A DNA stretch of 64,000 nt from Gammaproteobacteria bacterium UBA2675 (lineage in GTDB: Bacteria > Pseudomonadota > Gammaproteobacteria > Pseudomonadales > Pseudohongiellaceae), in contig DEMH01000014.1 in assembly GCA_002354805.1 (NCBI GenBank), positions 186,001-250,000 of the forward strand, written 5' to 3'. Below, piece after piece: positions 1 through 7,909 of the stretch. A program made the position numbers and the translations under genes. The stretch's first letter is position 1, and every line of letters begins with the position of its first letter. The notes below the pieces were generated by a model, which saw nothing but the letters and a program-made list of their open reading frames with translations, searched no databases and was not told the DNA's origin.

Positions 1-1
1 C

Positions 2-400
2 CTGGTCGACGCATCAATAGAAATCGCCGCCATTCTCGGTGTCACCTCCGGCATTATCGGCCTGACCCTGGTCGCCCTGGGCACCAGCCTTCCCGAGCTG
101 GCCGCCACCGTCACCTGCGCACTGCGTGGGCACCACGAACTGGCTGTTGGCAATATCATTGGCTCCAACATTCTTAACATCCTGGTCGTGCTGCCATTCC
201 CCGGACTGCTGGCCGCTGGTCACTTCGACAGCTCCCTGCTGACACGTGATTATGTTGCCATGATGGTTCTGACTGCCCTGCTGGTTGCACTGTGTTATCC
301 GGCAATACGGGCCCGGCGCCAGCTGGGTCGCCTCAGCGGGCTGGCATTCATAATGCTTTACCTGGCATGGTTCGGCATAATGTATTATCAGATTCACTAG
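2..400 (+). CDS. Calcium/sodium antiporter, CaCA family (3' part)
   Basis: The frame is open from the window edge and encodes 132 C-terminal residues of an inner-membrane cation exchanger. Visible motifs are GTSLPELAATV (the conserved GTSxPE of the CaCA alpha repeat) and the paired GNIIGSNILNIL motif, followed by two hydrophobic segments and a short end at YQIH. This is the second alpha repeat of a YrbG-type protein, which exchanges Ca2+ or another cation for Na+ or H+. In Escherichia coli yrbG also stands directly before kdsD, and the same order here supports the call. The start lies outside the window. The ion specificity cannot be read from this fragment. Confidence 0.85.
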   Translation: MVDASIEIAAILGVTSGIIGLTLVALGTSLPELAATVTCALRGHHELAVGNIIGSNILNILVVLPFPGLLAAGHFDSSLLTRDYVAMMVLTALLVALCYPAIRARRQLGRLSGLAFIMLYLAWFGIMYYQIH

Positions 401-415
401 ACTGGCGAGACTTCC

Positions 416-1390
416 ATGGCCGACCCCCAATCACTGATCGACAGTGCCTTGCGCACTATTCGCATTGAACATGACGCGATCGCGGCACTGCTGCCGCGCA
501 TCGGCGAGGCATTCGCCCGCGCCTGCCAGATCATGCTTGACTGTGAGGGCCGCATTGTTGTCACCGGCATGGGCAAGTCCGGCCACATCGCTCGCAAGAT
601 TGCCGCCACCCTCTCCAGCACAGGGACACCAGCCATGTTTGTGCATCCCGCGGAGGCCAGCCACGGCGATCTCGGCATGATTACCGGCAAGGATGTGTTG
701 CTGGCACTGTCGAATTCAGGCACCACCGAGGAGCTGGTCAACATCCTGCCTCTGATCAAACGCAAGGGTGTTCCCTTTATCAGCATGACCGGCAACCCGA
801 ATTCCAATATGGCCACGACTGCCACCGTTCACATCGATGCCAGCGTCGCAAAAGAAGCGTGCCCACTGGGTCAGGCGCCCACAGCCAGCACCACCGTCGC
901 TCTGGTTCTTGGCGACGCACTGGCGATGGCACTGCTGGAGGCCAAAGGGTTTACCGAAGAAGATTTTGCATTTTCACACCCGGGCGGTCGTCTGGGTCGA
1001 CGCCTGTTGCTCAAGGTCAGGGATATCATGCACAGTGGTGACAGTATTCCCAGGGTCAAGGCTGGCACCCTGCTGAAGGACGCGCTGTTTGAAATAAGCA
1101 GCAAAGGGCTGGGTATGACCACGGTGGTTGACGACAGTGGCAGGCTACAGGGGGTTTTTACCGATGGCGACCTGCGACGGACCCTGGATGCCGGCAAGGA
1201 CATTACCCGCACCCTCATCACCGATGTCATGTCCGTGAACGGTAAAACCGTGTCCGTGGATGCCATGGCTACTGAAGCTGCCAGACTGATGGAAGAGAAC
1301 CGAATCTATACACTGGTGGTGCTGGATGACAATCAACAGTTGAGTGGCATCATTCGCATGCACGACCTGCTGCAGGCCAACGTGGTCTAG
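416..1390 (+). CDS. kdsD: D-arabinose 5-phosphate isomerase KdsD
   Basis: The 324-residue protein interconverts ribulose 5-phosphate and arabinose 5-phosphate, the first committed step to the Kdo sugar of lipopolysaccharide. It has an N-terminal SIS sugar-isomerase domain (about residues 40-175, with GMGKSGHIARK and the LALSNSGTTEE loop) and two C-terminal CBS domains (about 205-265 and 270-324). Length and domain order match the E. coli enzyme. It begins 15 bases after the antiporter stop and is followed by kdsC 8 bases downstream, so it belongs to the Kdo/Lpt operon. Confidence 0.95.
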   Translation: MADPQSLIDSALRTIRIEHDAIAALLPRIGEAFARACQIMLDCEGRIVVTGMGKSGHIARKIAATLSSTGTPAMFVHPAEASHGDLGMITGKDVLLALSNSGTTEELVNILPLIKRKGVPFISMTGNPNSNMATTATVHIDASVAKEACPLGQAPTASTTVALVLGDALAMALLEAKGFTEEDFAFSHPGGRLGRRLLLKVRDIMHSGDSIPRVKAGTLLKDALFEISSKGLGMTTVVDDSGRLQGVFTDGDLRRTLDAGKDITRTLITDVMSVNGKTVSVDAMATEAARLMEENRIYTLVVLDDNQQLSGIIRMHDLLQANVV

Positions 1391-1398
1391 GAGTACCG

Positions 1399-1953
1399 AT
1401 GAAATTTCTGACCGACTCTGCCGATGCCACTCGCCGCGCAGCCAGCATATCGCTGCTGTTGCTTGATGTGGACGGCATCCTGACAAATGGCCAGCTCTAC
1501 TTTGGCGATCAGGGCGAAATTTTTAAAGCATTCAATACGCTGGACGGCCATGGCATCAAGCTGTTGCAGGCCAATGGTATTCGTGTCGGCATCGTATCCG
1601 GCCGCCACTCGCAGGCCCTTTCGGCACGCGCCAGCGCTTTGGGCATTACCCTGATCAAAAGCGGACGCGAAGACAAGCTGACTGCCACCCGCGAGCTCTT
1701 GTCAGAGCACCCCTGTGACTTTGAACACATTGCCTTCATGGGTGACGACCTGCCCGACCTGTCGGTCATGATGCGCTGCGGGCTGGCAATTACTGTCCCC
1801 AATGCACATCCCAGCATTATTGAACGCGCGCACCTTTGCACAGACGGTGGTGGCGGCACCGGTGCAGTTCGCGAGGTGGCGGATTTCCTGCTACAGGCGG
1901 CAGGCAAGTATGACGCCATCATCGCTGCCTGCGAGAGCGGACAGGATTCCTGA
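1399..1953 (+). CDS. kdsC: Kdo 8-phosphate phosphatase KdsC
   Basis: The 184-residue HAD-superfamily phosphatase hydrolyses Kdo 8-phosphate to free Kdo in the cytoplasm. Motif I is LLDVDGILTNG (nucleophile and acid/base aspartates), motif II is IVSGRHS, and motif IV is GDDLPDLSVM. There is no cap domain, as expected for this tetrameric C0-type family. An upstream AGGAG lies close to the ATG. The stop overlaps the lptC start (TGATG), which implies translational coupling. Confidence 0.95.
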   Translation: MKFLTDSADATRRAASISLLLLDVDGILTNGQLYFGDQGEIFKAFNTLDGHGIKLLQANGIRVGIVSGRHSQALSARASALGITLIKSGREDKLTATRELLSEHPCDFEHIAFMGDDLPDLSVMMRCGLAITVPNAHPSIIERAHLCTDGGGGTGAVREVADFLLQAAGKYDAIIAACESGQDS

Positions 1954-2576
1954 TGCGTGCGCTGCGATACCTGATAAATCGACTGATTTCATTGCGCCTG
2001 AAAGGCTGGCTGGTGGCGCTGGCCCCTGCCGTTCTGCTGGCATGGCTGATGACGGGAGATCTGGATGTCTCCAATCCTGACCAGAGCAGCTCTCAGGTGC
2101 AACTGCCGTCGGGCGAACAGTACGAGGGATTCGGCCGTGACATTCACAGCCGTGTCTACAATGACAGCGGCGAGCTGGAGTACACGATCGGAGCGGAAGC
2201 CCAACGCCTGTACACAGATGAGGTGACAGAGCTCGATTACCCCATGATCCGCATGTTTCAGCAGGGCCAGGAACGCTGGAATATATCCGCGGTATCAGGC
2301 AGAATTCGAGCCTCGTCGGGCGGCGATATTCAGGAACTGGAACTTCGGGACTCAGTTCAGGTGCGCCACCAGATGGGCGCCGATGATGCCATACAGGTGC
2401 AGACTGCCTGGCTGATAGTCGAACCGCAGGCCGAGCGGCTGTATACCGACGCGCAGGTACTGATCAACGGCAATCGCATCGAACAGCGTTCTGTGGGCCT
2501 GCGGGCCAATTTCTCACTGGATTCACTGGAATTTTTATCAGATGTCGAAGGACGTTTTACAGACATATCACCGTAA
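1953..2576 (+). CDS. lptC: LPS export protein LptC
   Basis: The 207-residue bitopic inner-membrane protein links the LptB2FG transporter to the periplasmic LptA bridge. One hydrophobic anchor (about residues 15-34) is followed by a periplasmic beta-jellyroll domain with the typical pattern of short beta strands (EYTIGAEAQRLY, LELRDSVQVRHQ). Sequence conservation of LptC is low, so the call rests on the fold pattern and on its place between kdsC and lptA. The last 35 bases overlap the start of lptA. Confidence 0.9.
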   Translation: MRALRYLINRLISLRLKGWLVALAPAVLLAWLMTGDLDVSNPDQSSSQVQLPSGEQYEGFGRDIHSRVYNDSGELEYTIGAEAQRLYTDEVTELDYPMIRMFQQGQERWNISAVSGRIRASSGGDIQELELRDSVQVRHQMGADDAIQVQTAWLIVEPQAERLYTDAQVLINGNRIEQRSVGLRANFSLDSLEFLSDVEGRFTDISP

Positions 2577-3153
2577 ACAGGCACGCCAGTCGCGACTGCC
2601 TGCCGTGCTTTCCTGCGTGAAAGCACTGTCCTTTGGCGTGTGCCTCACACTGATGCTGCCTGCATTTTCAGCCATGGCACCCACCGACAGTGGTGAAGAC
2701 ATCCGATACCACTCTGATGGCGGCGGCAGTATCGAAACCGAAGGGAATGTCCGAACCACCACCCTGCGCGAGAACGTCCGCATTCAGCAGGGCATGGTGA
2801 CGATCTTCGGCAACACAGCCAGTCTGATACAGAATACTCAAACCGGTGAGCTGATTCGCGTCACCGTGGCCGGGGAACCCGCGCGCTTCACGCGTGAAGC
2901 ACCCCTGGCGTCGGAGACGATCACCGGTAGCAGTGACACCATCATCTATTACAACGAGCCAGGCGCCACTGCCGAGGCGCTGCTGTCCGTCGTGGAATTT
3001 GTGGGTGAAGCCAGCTTTACTCGCGGCGGCACGGCACTGGAGTGCTCGGAGATCAAACACATCATTGAAACAGCGGCAACGGATTCACCTGGCCCCTGCA
3101 GCGGTGTGTTTGCACCCGATGAAACCCCCGACGAAGACCCGGTGGACAACTGA
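2542..3153 (+). CDS. lptA: LPS transport periplasmic protein LptA
   Basis: The 203-residue protein forms the periplasmic bridge that carries lipopolysaccharide from LptC to LptD. A basic N-terminus and a hydrophobic segment (about residues 26-44, ending AFSAMA) make a Sec signal peptide with an unusually long n-region. The OstA/LptA jellyroll follows (GGSIETEGNVRTTTLRENV, then IFGNTASLIQN). The ATG used lies inside lptC. A later ATG at 2653 would leave too little signal peptide. The stop overlaps the lptB start (TGATG). Confidence 0.9.
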   Translation: MSKDVLQTYHRKQARQSRLPAVLSCVKALSFGVCLTLMLPAFSAMAPTDSGEDIRYHSDGGGSIETEGNVRTTTLRENVRIQQGMVTIFGNTASLIQNTQTGELIRVTVAGEPARFTREAPLASETITGSSDTIIYYNEPGATAEALLSVVEFVGEASFTRGGTALECSEIKHIIETAATDSPGPCSGVFAPDETPDEDPVDN

Positions 3154-3878
3154 TGGATCTGCTTAGCGCCAGCCACCTGGCCAAATCCTATAAAGGTCGC
3201 CAGGTTGTCAGAGATGTTTCGCTGACCGTTAACAGCGGTCAGATTGTTGGCCTGCTTGGCCCCAATGGCGCGGGTAAAACCACCTGCTTCTACATGATCG
3301 TGGGCCTGGTAAATGCCGACAAAGGCCGGATCAGCATCAACGACCAGGACCTGACCGGGCTGCCCATTTTTGCCAGAGCACGCCTGGGACTGGGCTACCT
3401 CCCCCAGGACTCCTCCATCTTTCGCAACCTGACTGTGGCCGATAACATCATGGCCATTCTGGAAACCCGCAAGGAGCTGAGTGCCCGGCAGCGCGAAGAG
3501 AAGCTTGAAAGCCTGATTCAGGAGTTCCACATCAATCACATTCGCGATAACAAGGGCATGAGCCTGTCGGGCGGTGAGCGCCGCAGGACTGAAATTGCCC
3601 GGGCGCTGGCCACCGATCCACGTTTTATCCTTCTGGATGAGCCATTTGCCGGTGTTGACCCCATCTCGGTCAGTGACATCAAGTCCATTATTCAGCATCT
3701 GAAGGATCGTGGCATCGGTGTGCTGTTGACTGACCACAACGTTCGTGAAACGCTGGACATCTGTGAGAAAGCTTACATTGTCAGCGATGGCGGCATTATT
3801 GCCGAGGGTGATGCCCAACAGATACTTGCCAACCAGCGTGTGCGCGATGTGTACCTGGGCAAGAATTTCCAGATCTGA
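3153..3878 (+). CDS. lptB: LPS export ABC transporter ATPase LptB
   Basis: The 241-residue cytoplasmic ATPase powers lipopolysaccharide extraction by LptFG. It has Walker A GPNGAGKTT, Q-loop YLPQDSSIF, signature LSGGERRRTEIARAL, Walker B FILLDEPFAGVDP and switch histidine LTDHNV. The signature and the Q-loop context are specific for LptB. It is the last gene of the kdsD-lptB run. The next gene, rpoN, is separated by 130 bases that contain a promoter candidate. Confidence 0.97.
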   Translation: MDLLSASHLAKSYKGRQVVRDVSLTVNSGQIVGLLGPNGAGKTTCFYMIVGLVNADKGRISINDQDLTGLPIFARARLGLGYLPQDSSIFRNLTVADNIMAILETRKELSARQREEKLESLIQEFHINHIRDNKGMSLSGGERRRTEIARALATDPRFILLDEPFAGVDPISVSDIKSIIQHLKDRGIGVLLTDHNVRETLDICEKAYIVSDGGIIAEGDAQQILANQRVRDVYLGKNFQI

Positions 3879-3922
3879 TCAGCAAATGTCGTGACAAAAT
3901 CTTGAAAATTCCACCCAATATC

Positions 3923-3936
3923 GGCATGATGTTTGC
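3923..3936 (+). promoter_or_regulatory. Candidate sigma-54 promoter of rpoN
   Basis: The 130-base gap before rpoN contains GGCATG, four bases, then TTTGCT, with GG and GC exactly ten bases apart. It differs from the -24/-12 consensus (TGGCACG-N4-TTGCW) at few positions. Transcription would start near 3948, about 60 bases before the rpoN ATG. This would make rpoN autoregulated. Such a short motif can occur by chance and I see no obvious enhancer site, so the call is tentative. Confidence 0.4.
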
Positions 3937-4008
3937 TTTAATTAACCGGTCCACATCCGGCCCAGTAATTCACGAGATCGACCCCGTTCTAGCGATGCGC
4001 CTGATGTC

Positions 4009-5559
4009 ATGAAGATTTCGCTCCAACTCAAACTCGGTCAACAGTTGACCATGACCCCCCAGTTGCAACAGGCAATTCGCCTGCTGCAACTGTCGACGCT
4101 TGACCTTCAGAACGAGATTCACGAGGCGCTGGAATCAAATCCAATGCTGGAAGTGGATGAGTCTCATGACAGCGACAGCAGCGATAGTTACGAGAACAGC
4201 GATAACGCAGACAAAGCCAATGGCGCCGACGAAGCGACCGACTCGCGCACCTACGAGGAGCGCCAGAGCGCCTTTGATGAGGTCACAGCGGCCACACCTT
4301 CCAATACCGACAGCGATACTGGCGAGGCAGGCTGGGAGGAACACATTCCCGAGCAGCTGTCTGTGGATACCAACTGGGACGATATCTACCAGACCACCTA
4401 CTCCACCGGCAGTCCGATGGCAGACACGGATGATTTCGAATCACGTGATTCCGCCTCCGAAACTCTGCAGGACCACCTGAACTGGCAATTGAACCTTACC
4501 AACATGTCGGATGCCGACCGACTGATTGGCATGGCGATCATTGATGCCATTGATGCCAACGGTCAACTGTCGCTTAGCGTTGAGGCCATTCACGAAGGCC
4601 TGATGAGTGATATCGAAGAGCTGGAAGAGGATGAGGTACTGGCCGTACTGCATCGCATTCAGCAGTTCGACCCGGTGGGTGTTGCCTACCGTGACCTGTC
4701 GGAATGCCTGTTGATCCAGTTGAACCAGGTCCCGTCCGAACTCGAGACCGACCCCGTGCGGCATGCCAAGGTTCTGGTACGGGACTACCTGGCCCTGCTC
4801 GGCAGTCGGGACTACGCCCAGATCATGCGGCTCACGCGATTAAAAGAGCCGGAGCTGCGTGATGCGATTGCCATCATCGAAAAACTCAATCCACGCCCGG
4901 GCGCCGATATTGCACCATCCAGCGCCACCTACGTTATCCCTGATGTGATTGTCAGCAAAGACGCCCGCAGTGGACGCTGGCGCGTTGAACTCAACCCGGA
5001 AACAGCCCCAAAGCTACGCATCAACCCGGACTATGCAGCGCTGGTAAAACGTTCCGATAACAGCTCCGACAACAACTATCTGCGCGACAATCTGCAAGAG
5101 GCACGCTGGTTCCTGAAGAGCCTGCAAAGTCGCAATGAGACACTGCTGAAAGTTGCCTCGCGCATCGTGGAGCATCAACAGGGCTTCCTGGAACAAGGTG
5201 AAGAGGCCATGAAACCCCTGGTTCTGCACGATATCGCCGAAGCAGTGGAGATGCACGAATCAACCATCTCCCGGGTAACCACACAAAAATACATGCACAC
5301 GCCGCGGGGGATCTTCGAACTCAAATACTTCTTCTCCAGTCACGTCAGCACAGCCGGTGGCGGCGAGTGCTCATCCACCGCGATACGCGCGCTGATCAAA
5401 AAGCTGGTCGCTGGCGAAAACCCGCGCAAACCACTCAGCGATAGCAAAATCACCCAATTGCTGGAGGATCAGGGCATTAATGTTGCCCGCCGGACAATCG
5501 CCAAATATCGCGAATCTCTGTCCATCCCCCCCTCCAATGAACGCAAGCGGCTGGTCTGA
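4009..5559 (+). CDS. rpoN: RNA polymerase sigma-54 factor RpoN
   Basis: The 516-residue sigma factor recognises -24/-12 promoters and needs an AAA+ activator such as CbrB to open them. Region I is the Gln/Leu-rich N-terminus (LGQQLTMTPQLQQAIRLLQL). A long acidic, Ser/Asp-rich linker (about residues 50-150) is followed by the core-binding domain and the C-terminal RpoN box (ARRTIAKYRE). The length is normal for the family. In this window it is functionally tied to cbrB and to the crcZ promoter at 27795. Confidence 0.97.
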   Translation: MKISLQLKLGQQLTMTPQLQQAIRLLQLSTLDLQNEIHEALESNPMLEVDESHDSDSSDSYENSDNADKANGADEATDSRTYEERQSAFDEVTAATPSNTDSDTGEAGWEEHIPEQLSVDTNWDDIYQTTYSTGSPMADTDDFESRDSASETLQDHLNWQLNLTNMSDADRLIGMAIIDAIDANGQLSLSVEAIHEGLMSDIEELEEDEVLAVLHRIQQFDPVGVAYRDLSECLLIQLNQVPSELETDPVRHAKVLVRDYLALLGSRDYAQIMRLTRLKEPELRDAIAIIEKLNPRPGADIAPSSATYVIPDVIVSKDARSGRWRVELNPETAPKLRINPDYAALVKRSDNSSDNNYLRDNLQEARWFLKSLQSRNETLLKVASRIVEHQQGFLEQGEEAMKPLVLHDIAEAVEMHESTISRVTTQKYMHTPRGIFELKYFFSSHVSTAGGGECSSTAIRALIKKLVAGENPRKPLSDSKITQLLEDQGINVARRTIAKYRESLSIPPSNERKRLV

Positions 5560-5641
5560 CTCCTTGCCAGTCCGCTCGGCGCACGTTGCCAGCGCCTGTC
5601 CAAGGCACTAGAATGGCGGCTCTGGAAAACAGGACACAGCA

Positions 5642-6109
5642 ATGCAATTAAGCAGCATACTTACCCCGGAACGCACCCTGTGCAACCTGCCGGGTGTCAG
5701 TAAGAAACGATTTCTGACCACGATCAGCGAAACCATCGCAGAAACCACGCCCAAGCTGTCGGCTGATGCTATCTACACCGCATTGCTGGCACGTGAGCAA
5801 TTGGGCAGCACCGGCATAGGCAATGGTATTGCCATTCCCCATTGTCGTGTATCCGAATGTACAACAATCACCGGCACCCTGGTAAAGCTGGATGAGGGTA
5901 TTGATTTCGATGCCGTCGATTCACAACAGGTCGACCTGCTTTTTGTGCTGATCGTGCCGGCCGAGGAAACCGATGAGCACCTGCGCGTGCTGAGCGCACT
6001 TGCGCGCCTGTTCCATCAGGATGAATTCTGTCAGGCTCTGCGGGGCGCTCGCAGTAGCCAGGAGCTGTACGATATCGCCGTACGATTTGATCAGGAACAA
6101 CAGGCTTAA
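5642..6109 (+). CDS. ptsN: Nitrogen-regulatory PTS protein EIIA-Ntr
   Basis: The 155-residue EIIA domain of the nitrogen PTS accepts phosphate from NPr and regulates other proteins instead of transporting sugar. The phosphorylated histidine is His67 in GIAIPHCRVSE. It follows rpoN after 82 bases. In E. coli the ribosome hibernation gene hpf sits in this gap, but here there is no room for it. Confidence 0.95.
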   Translation: MQLSSILTPERTLCNLPGVSKKRFLTTISETIAETTPKLSADAIYTALLAREQLGSTGIGNGIAIPHCRVSECTTITGTLVKLDEGIDFDAVDSQQVDLLFVLIVPAEETDEHLRVLSALARLFHQDEFCQALRGARSSQELYDIAVRFDQEQQA

Positions 6110-6156
6110 GCCTGACAGTTGACCCAACGATTCATTGAAGCAGGCTGTGAGACGTC

Positions 6157-7038
6157 GTGAAACTCTTGATTATCAGTGGTCGCTCCGGCTCGGGAAAAAG
6201 TACCGCCCTCAACATGCTTGAGGATCACGGTTATTATTGCATCGACAACCTGCCTGCCAGCCTGTTACAGGCTTTTGTATCGCGCATTTGCCGCGACACG
6301 CCAGAACTGCCGCGCGTCGCTGTCAGTATAGACGCGCGCAATATCCCTGAAGACCTGAAGAACGTCCCGCAGATTCTGCAGGAGCTGCAGCTGTCGGCGC
6401 TCAATATCGAAATCATTTTCCTTGATGCCAACAGCCCGACACTGATCAAGCGATTCAGCGAAAGCCGCCGGCGTCACCCTCTTACCAGCAACACAGTTGG
6501 ATTGCGCGAAGCCATCATTCAGGAACGCGAATTGCTGGAGCCCATTTCCGCCCTGGCCGGGCTGTCGATCGATACCAGCACGATGTCGGTGCATCAGTTG
6601 CGTGAAGTCGTTCGTTCACGAATTCTGGAAAAAAAGGACTCATCGCTTTCCGTGATGTTTGAATCCTTTGGCTTCAAGAATGGCGTGCCGATTGATGCAG
6701 ACTTTGTGTTTGACGCCAGGTGTCTGCCCAATCCGTACTGGGACAGTCAGCTGCGGCCATTAAGCGGGCTGGATGCACCGGTTGCCGAATACCTGCGCAA
6801 TGAGCCGGATGTGCAGGAACTTCTGCAAGACATTGAGGCATTTCTGGACCGTTGGCTGCCGCGCTTTGAAGCCAGCAATCGCAGCTACATGACTGTTGCA
6901 ATCGGCTGCACGGGTGGGCAGCACCGCTCCGTATTTCTGTGCGAACAACTGAAGCTGGCGTTTGCCGACAAGATCAACAATCTGCAGGTTCTCCATCGAG
7001 AGCTGCGACGACGTCAGGACAACACCATCGCAACATGA
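6157..7038 (+). CDS. rapZ: RNase adapter protein RapZ
   Basis: The 293-residue protein has an N-terminal P-loop (GRSGSGKST, residues 8-16) and a conserved C-terminal RNA-binding and sugar-sensing domain (GCTGGQHRSVFLCEQL). In E. coli it guides RNase E to the GlmZ RNA and so tunes glucosamine 6-phosphate synthesis. The start codon is GTG. The stop overlaps the npr start (ATGA). Whether this organism has a GlmZ-like RNA cannot be told from the window. Confidence 0.93.
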   Translation: MKLLIISGRSGSGKSTALNMLEDHGYYCIDNLPASLLQAFVSRICRDTPELPRVAVSIDARNIPEDLKNVPQILQELQLSALNIEIIFLDANSPTLIKRFSESRRRHPLTSNTVGLREAIIQERELLEPISALAGLSIDTSTMSVHQLREVVRSRILEKKDSSLSVMFESFGFKNGVPIDADFVFDARCLPNPYWDSQLRPLSGLDAPVAEYLRNEPDVQELLQDIEAFLDRWLPRFEASNRSYMTVAIGCTGGQHRSVFLCEQLKLAFADKINNLQVLHRELRRRQDNTIAT

Positions 7039-7301
7039 TCGAATCGACCATTACTATCTGTAACAAAGCGGGCCTGCATGCCCGCGCAGCCTCCAAACTG
7101 GTGGGCGTCGTAAACAAGTACCAGAGCAAGGTGCACATCGGCAACGACAAGCTTGTTGATGCACACAGCATTCTGTCATTGATGATGCTTGCTGCCAGCA
7201 AAGGCACCACATTGCGAATTGTGGTTGATGGCGACGACGAATCAGCAGCACTGGAAGACATCGTGGCGCTGGTAAACAACCGATTTGACGAAGGCGAGTG
7301 A
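7035..7301 (+). CDS. npr: Phosphocarrier protein NPr
   Basis: The 88-residue HPr-like protein passes phosphate from EI-Ntr to PtsN. The active histidine is His15 in NKAGLHARAA, and a second conserved block HSILSLMML follows. The ATG overlapping the rapZ stop places His15 exactly where the family has it, which fixes the start. The stop overlaps the GTG of the next gene. Confidence 0.95.
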   Translation: MIESTITICNKAGLHARAASKLVGVVNKYQSKVHIGNDKLVDAHSILSLMMLAASKGTTLRIVVDGDDESAALEDIVALVNNRFDEGE

Positions 7302-7909
7302 GCAAAAGCGTGACAGACTATAAAGAATCCCCCTGGGGTGATGACAACGAGACAGAGAGCAAGACCCGCCGCAAGCAGCGCATGACCGAACTGCAGAAAA
7401 TGGGTGCGGAACTGATGACCCTAAACAAGCGCCAGTTGGATCTGATTGACCTGCCCGAGAACCTGTTGTCAGCGATGCGCGAATACCAGCGCCTGCCTAA
7501 CCGCCACGAAGCCAAGCGCCGACAGATGCAGTTCATTGGCAAACTGATGCGTGCTGCCGACCACGATGCTATCCGTGAGGCACTGGACAAACTGCGTGCG
7601 CCTGATCGTCAGGAAATGCGCCGGGCACAACAGATTGAAACCTGGGGCGAGCGTTTGCTGCAGGGAGACGATGAGACGGTCGAGGCATTTCTGGCAGAAT
7701 GGCAGCATGCCGAACGCCAGCCGCTCAGGCAATTACTTAGAAATTGCACCGATGCTGGCGTCAAACCTTTATCCGCGTCCGAGGAAACTGACTCGGCAAA
7801 AGCCGCCATGGAAAACACCCAGGAGGCAGACAACTCATCTCCTGCTGTGGTCGCGGCACGCAAAGCCCGCCGCCGCCTTTTCGACTACCTGGGCCAGGTC
7901 ATTGTCTGA
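7298..7909 (+). CDS. darP: Ribosome-associated protein DarP/YjgA family (DUF615)
   Basis: The 203-residue, highly charged helical protein matches the YjgA family, which associates with the 50S ribosomal subunit late in assembly. Typical features are the N-terminal SKTRRKQRMTELQKMGAEL stretch, LPENLLSAM and RHEAKRRQMQFIGKLMR. A GTG start overlaps the npr stop (GTGA), so the gene appears to be the last member of the rpoN-ptsN-rapZ-npr operon, not adjacent to pmbA as in E. coli. The C-terminus is longer and less conserved. Its 3' end overlaps the converging peptidase gene by 11 bases. Confidence 0.88.
   Translation: MSKSVTDYKESPWGDDNETESKTRRKQRMTELQKMGAELMTLNKRQLDLIDLPENLLSAMREYQRLPNRHEAKRRQMQFIGKLMRAADHDAIREALDKLRAPDRQEMRRAQQIETWGERLLQGDDETVEAFLAEWQHAERQPLRQLLRNCTDAGVKPLSASEETDSAKAAMENTQEADNSSPAVVAARKARRRLFDYLGQVIV

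Noticed and set aside
2949..3818. 289-codon frame antisense to lptB
   Set aside because: Shadow of lptB, which has all ABC motifs; no motif in the antisense product.
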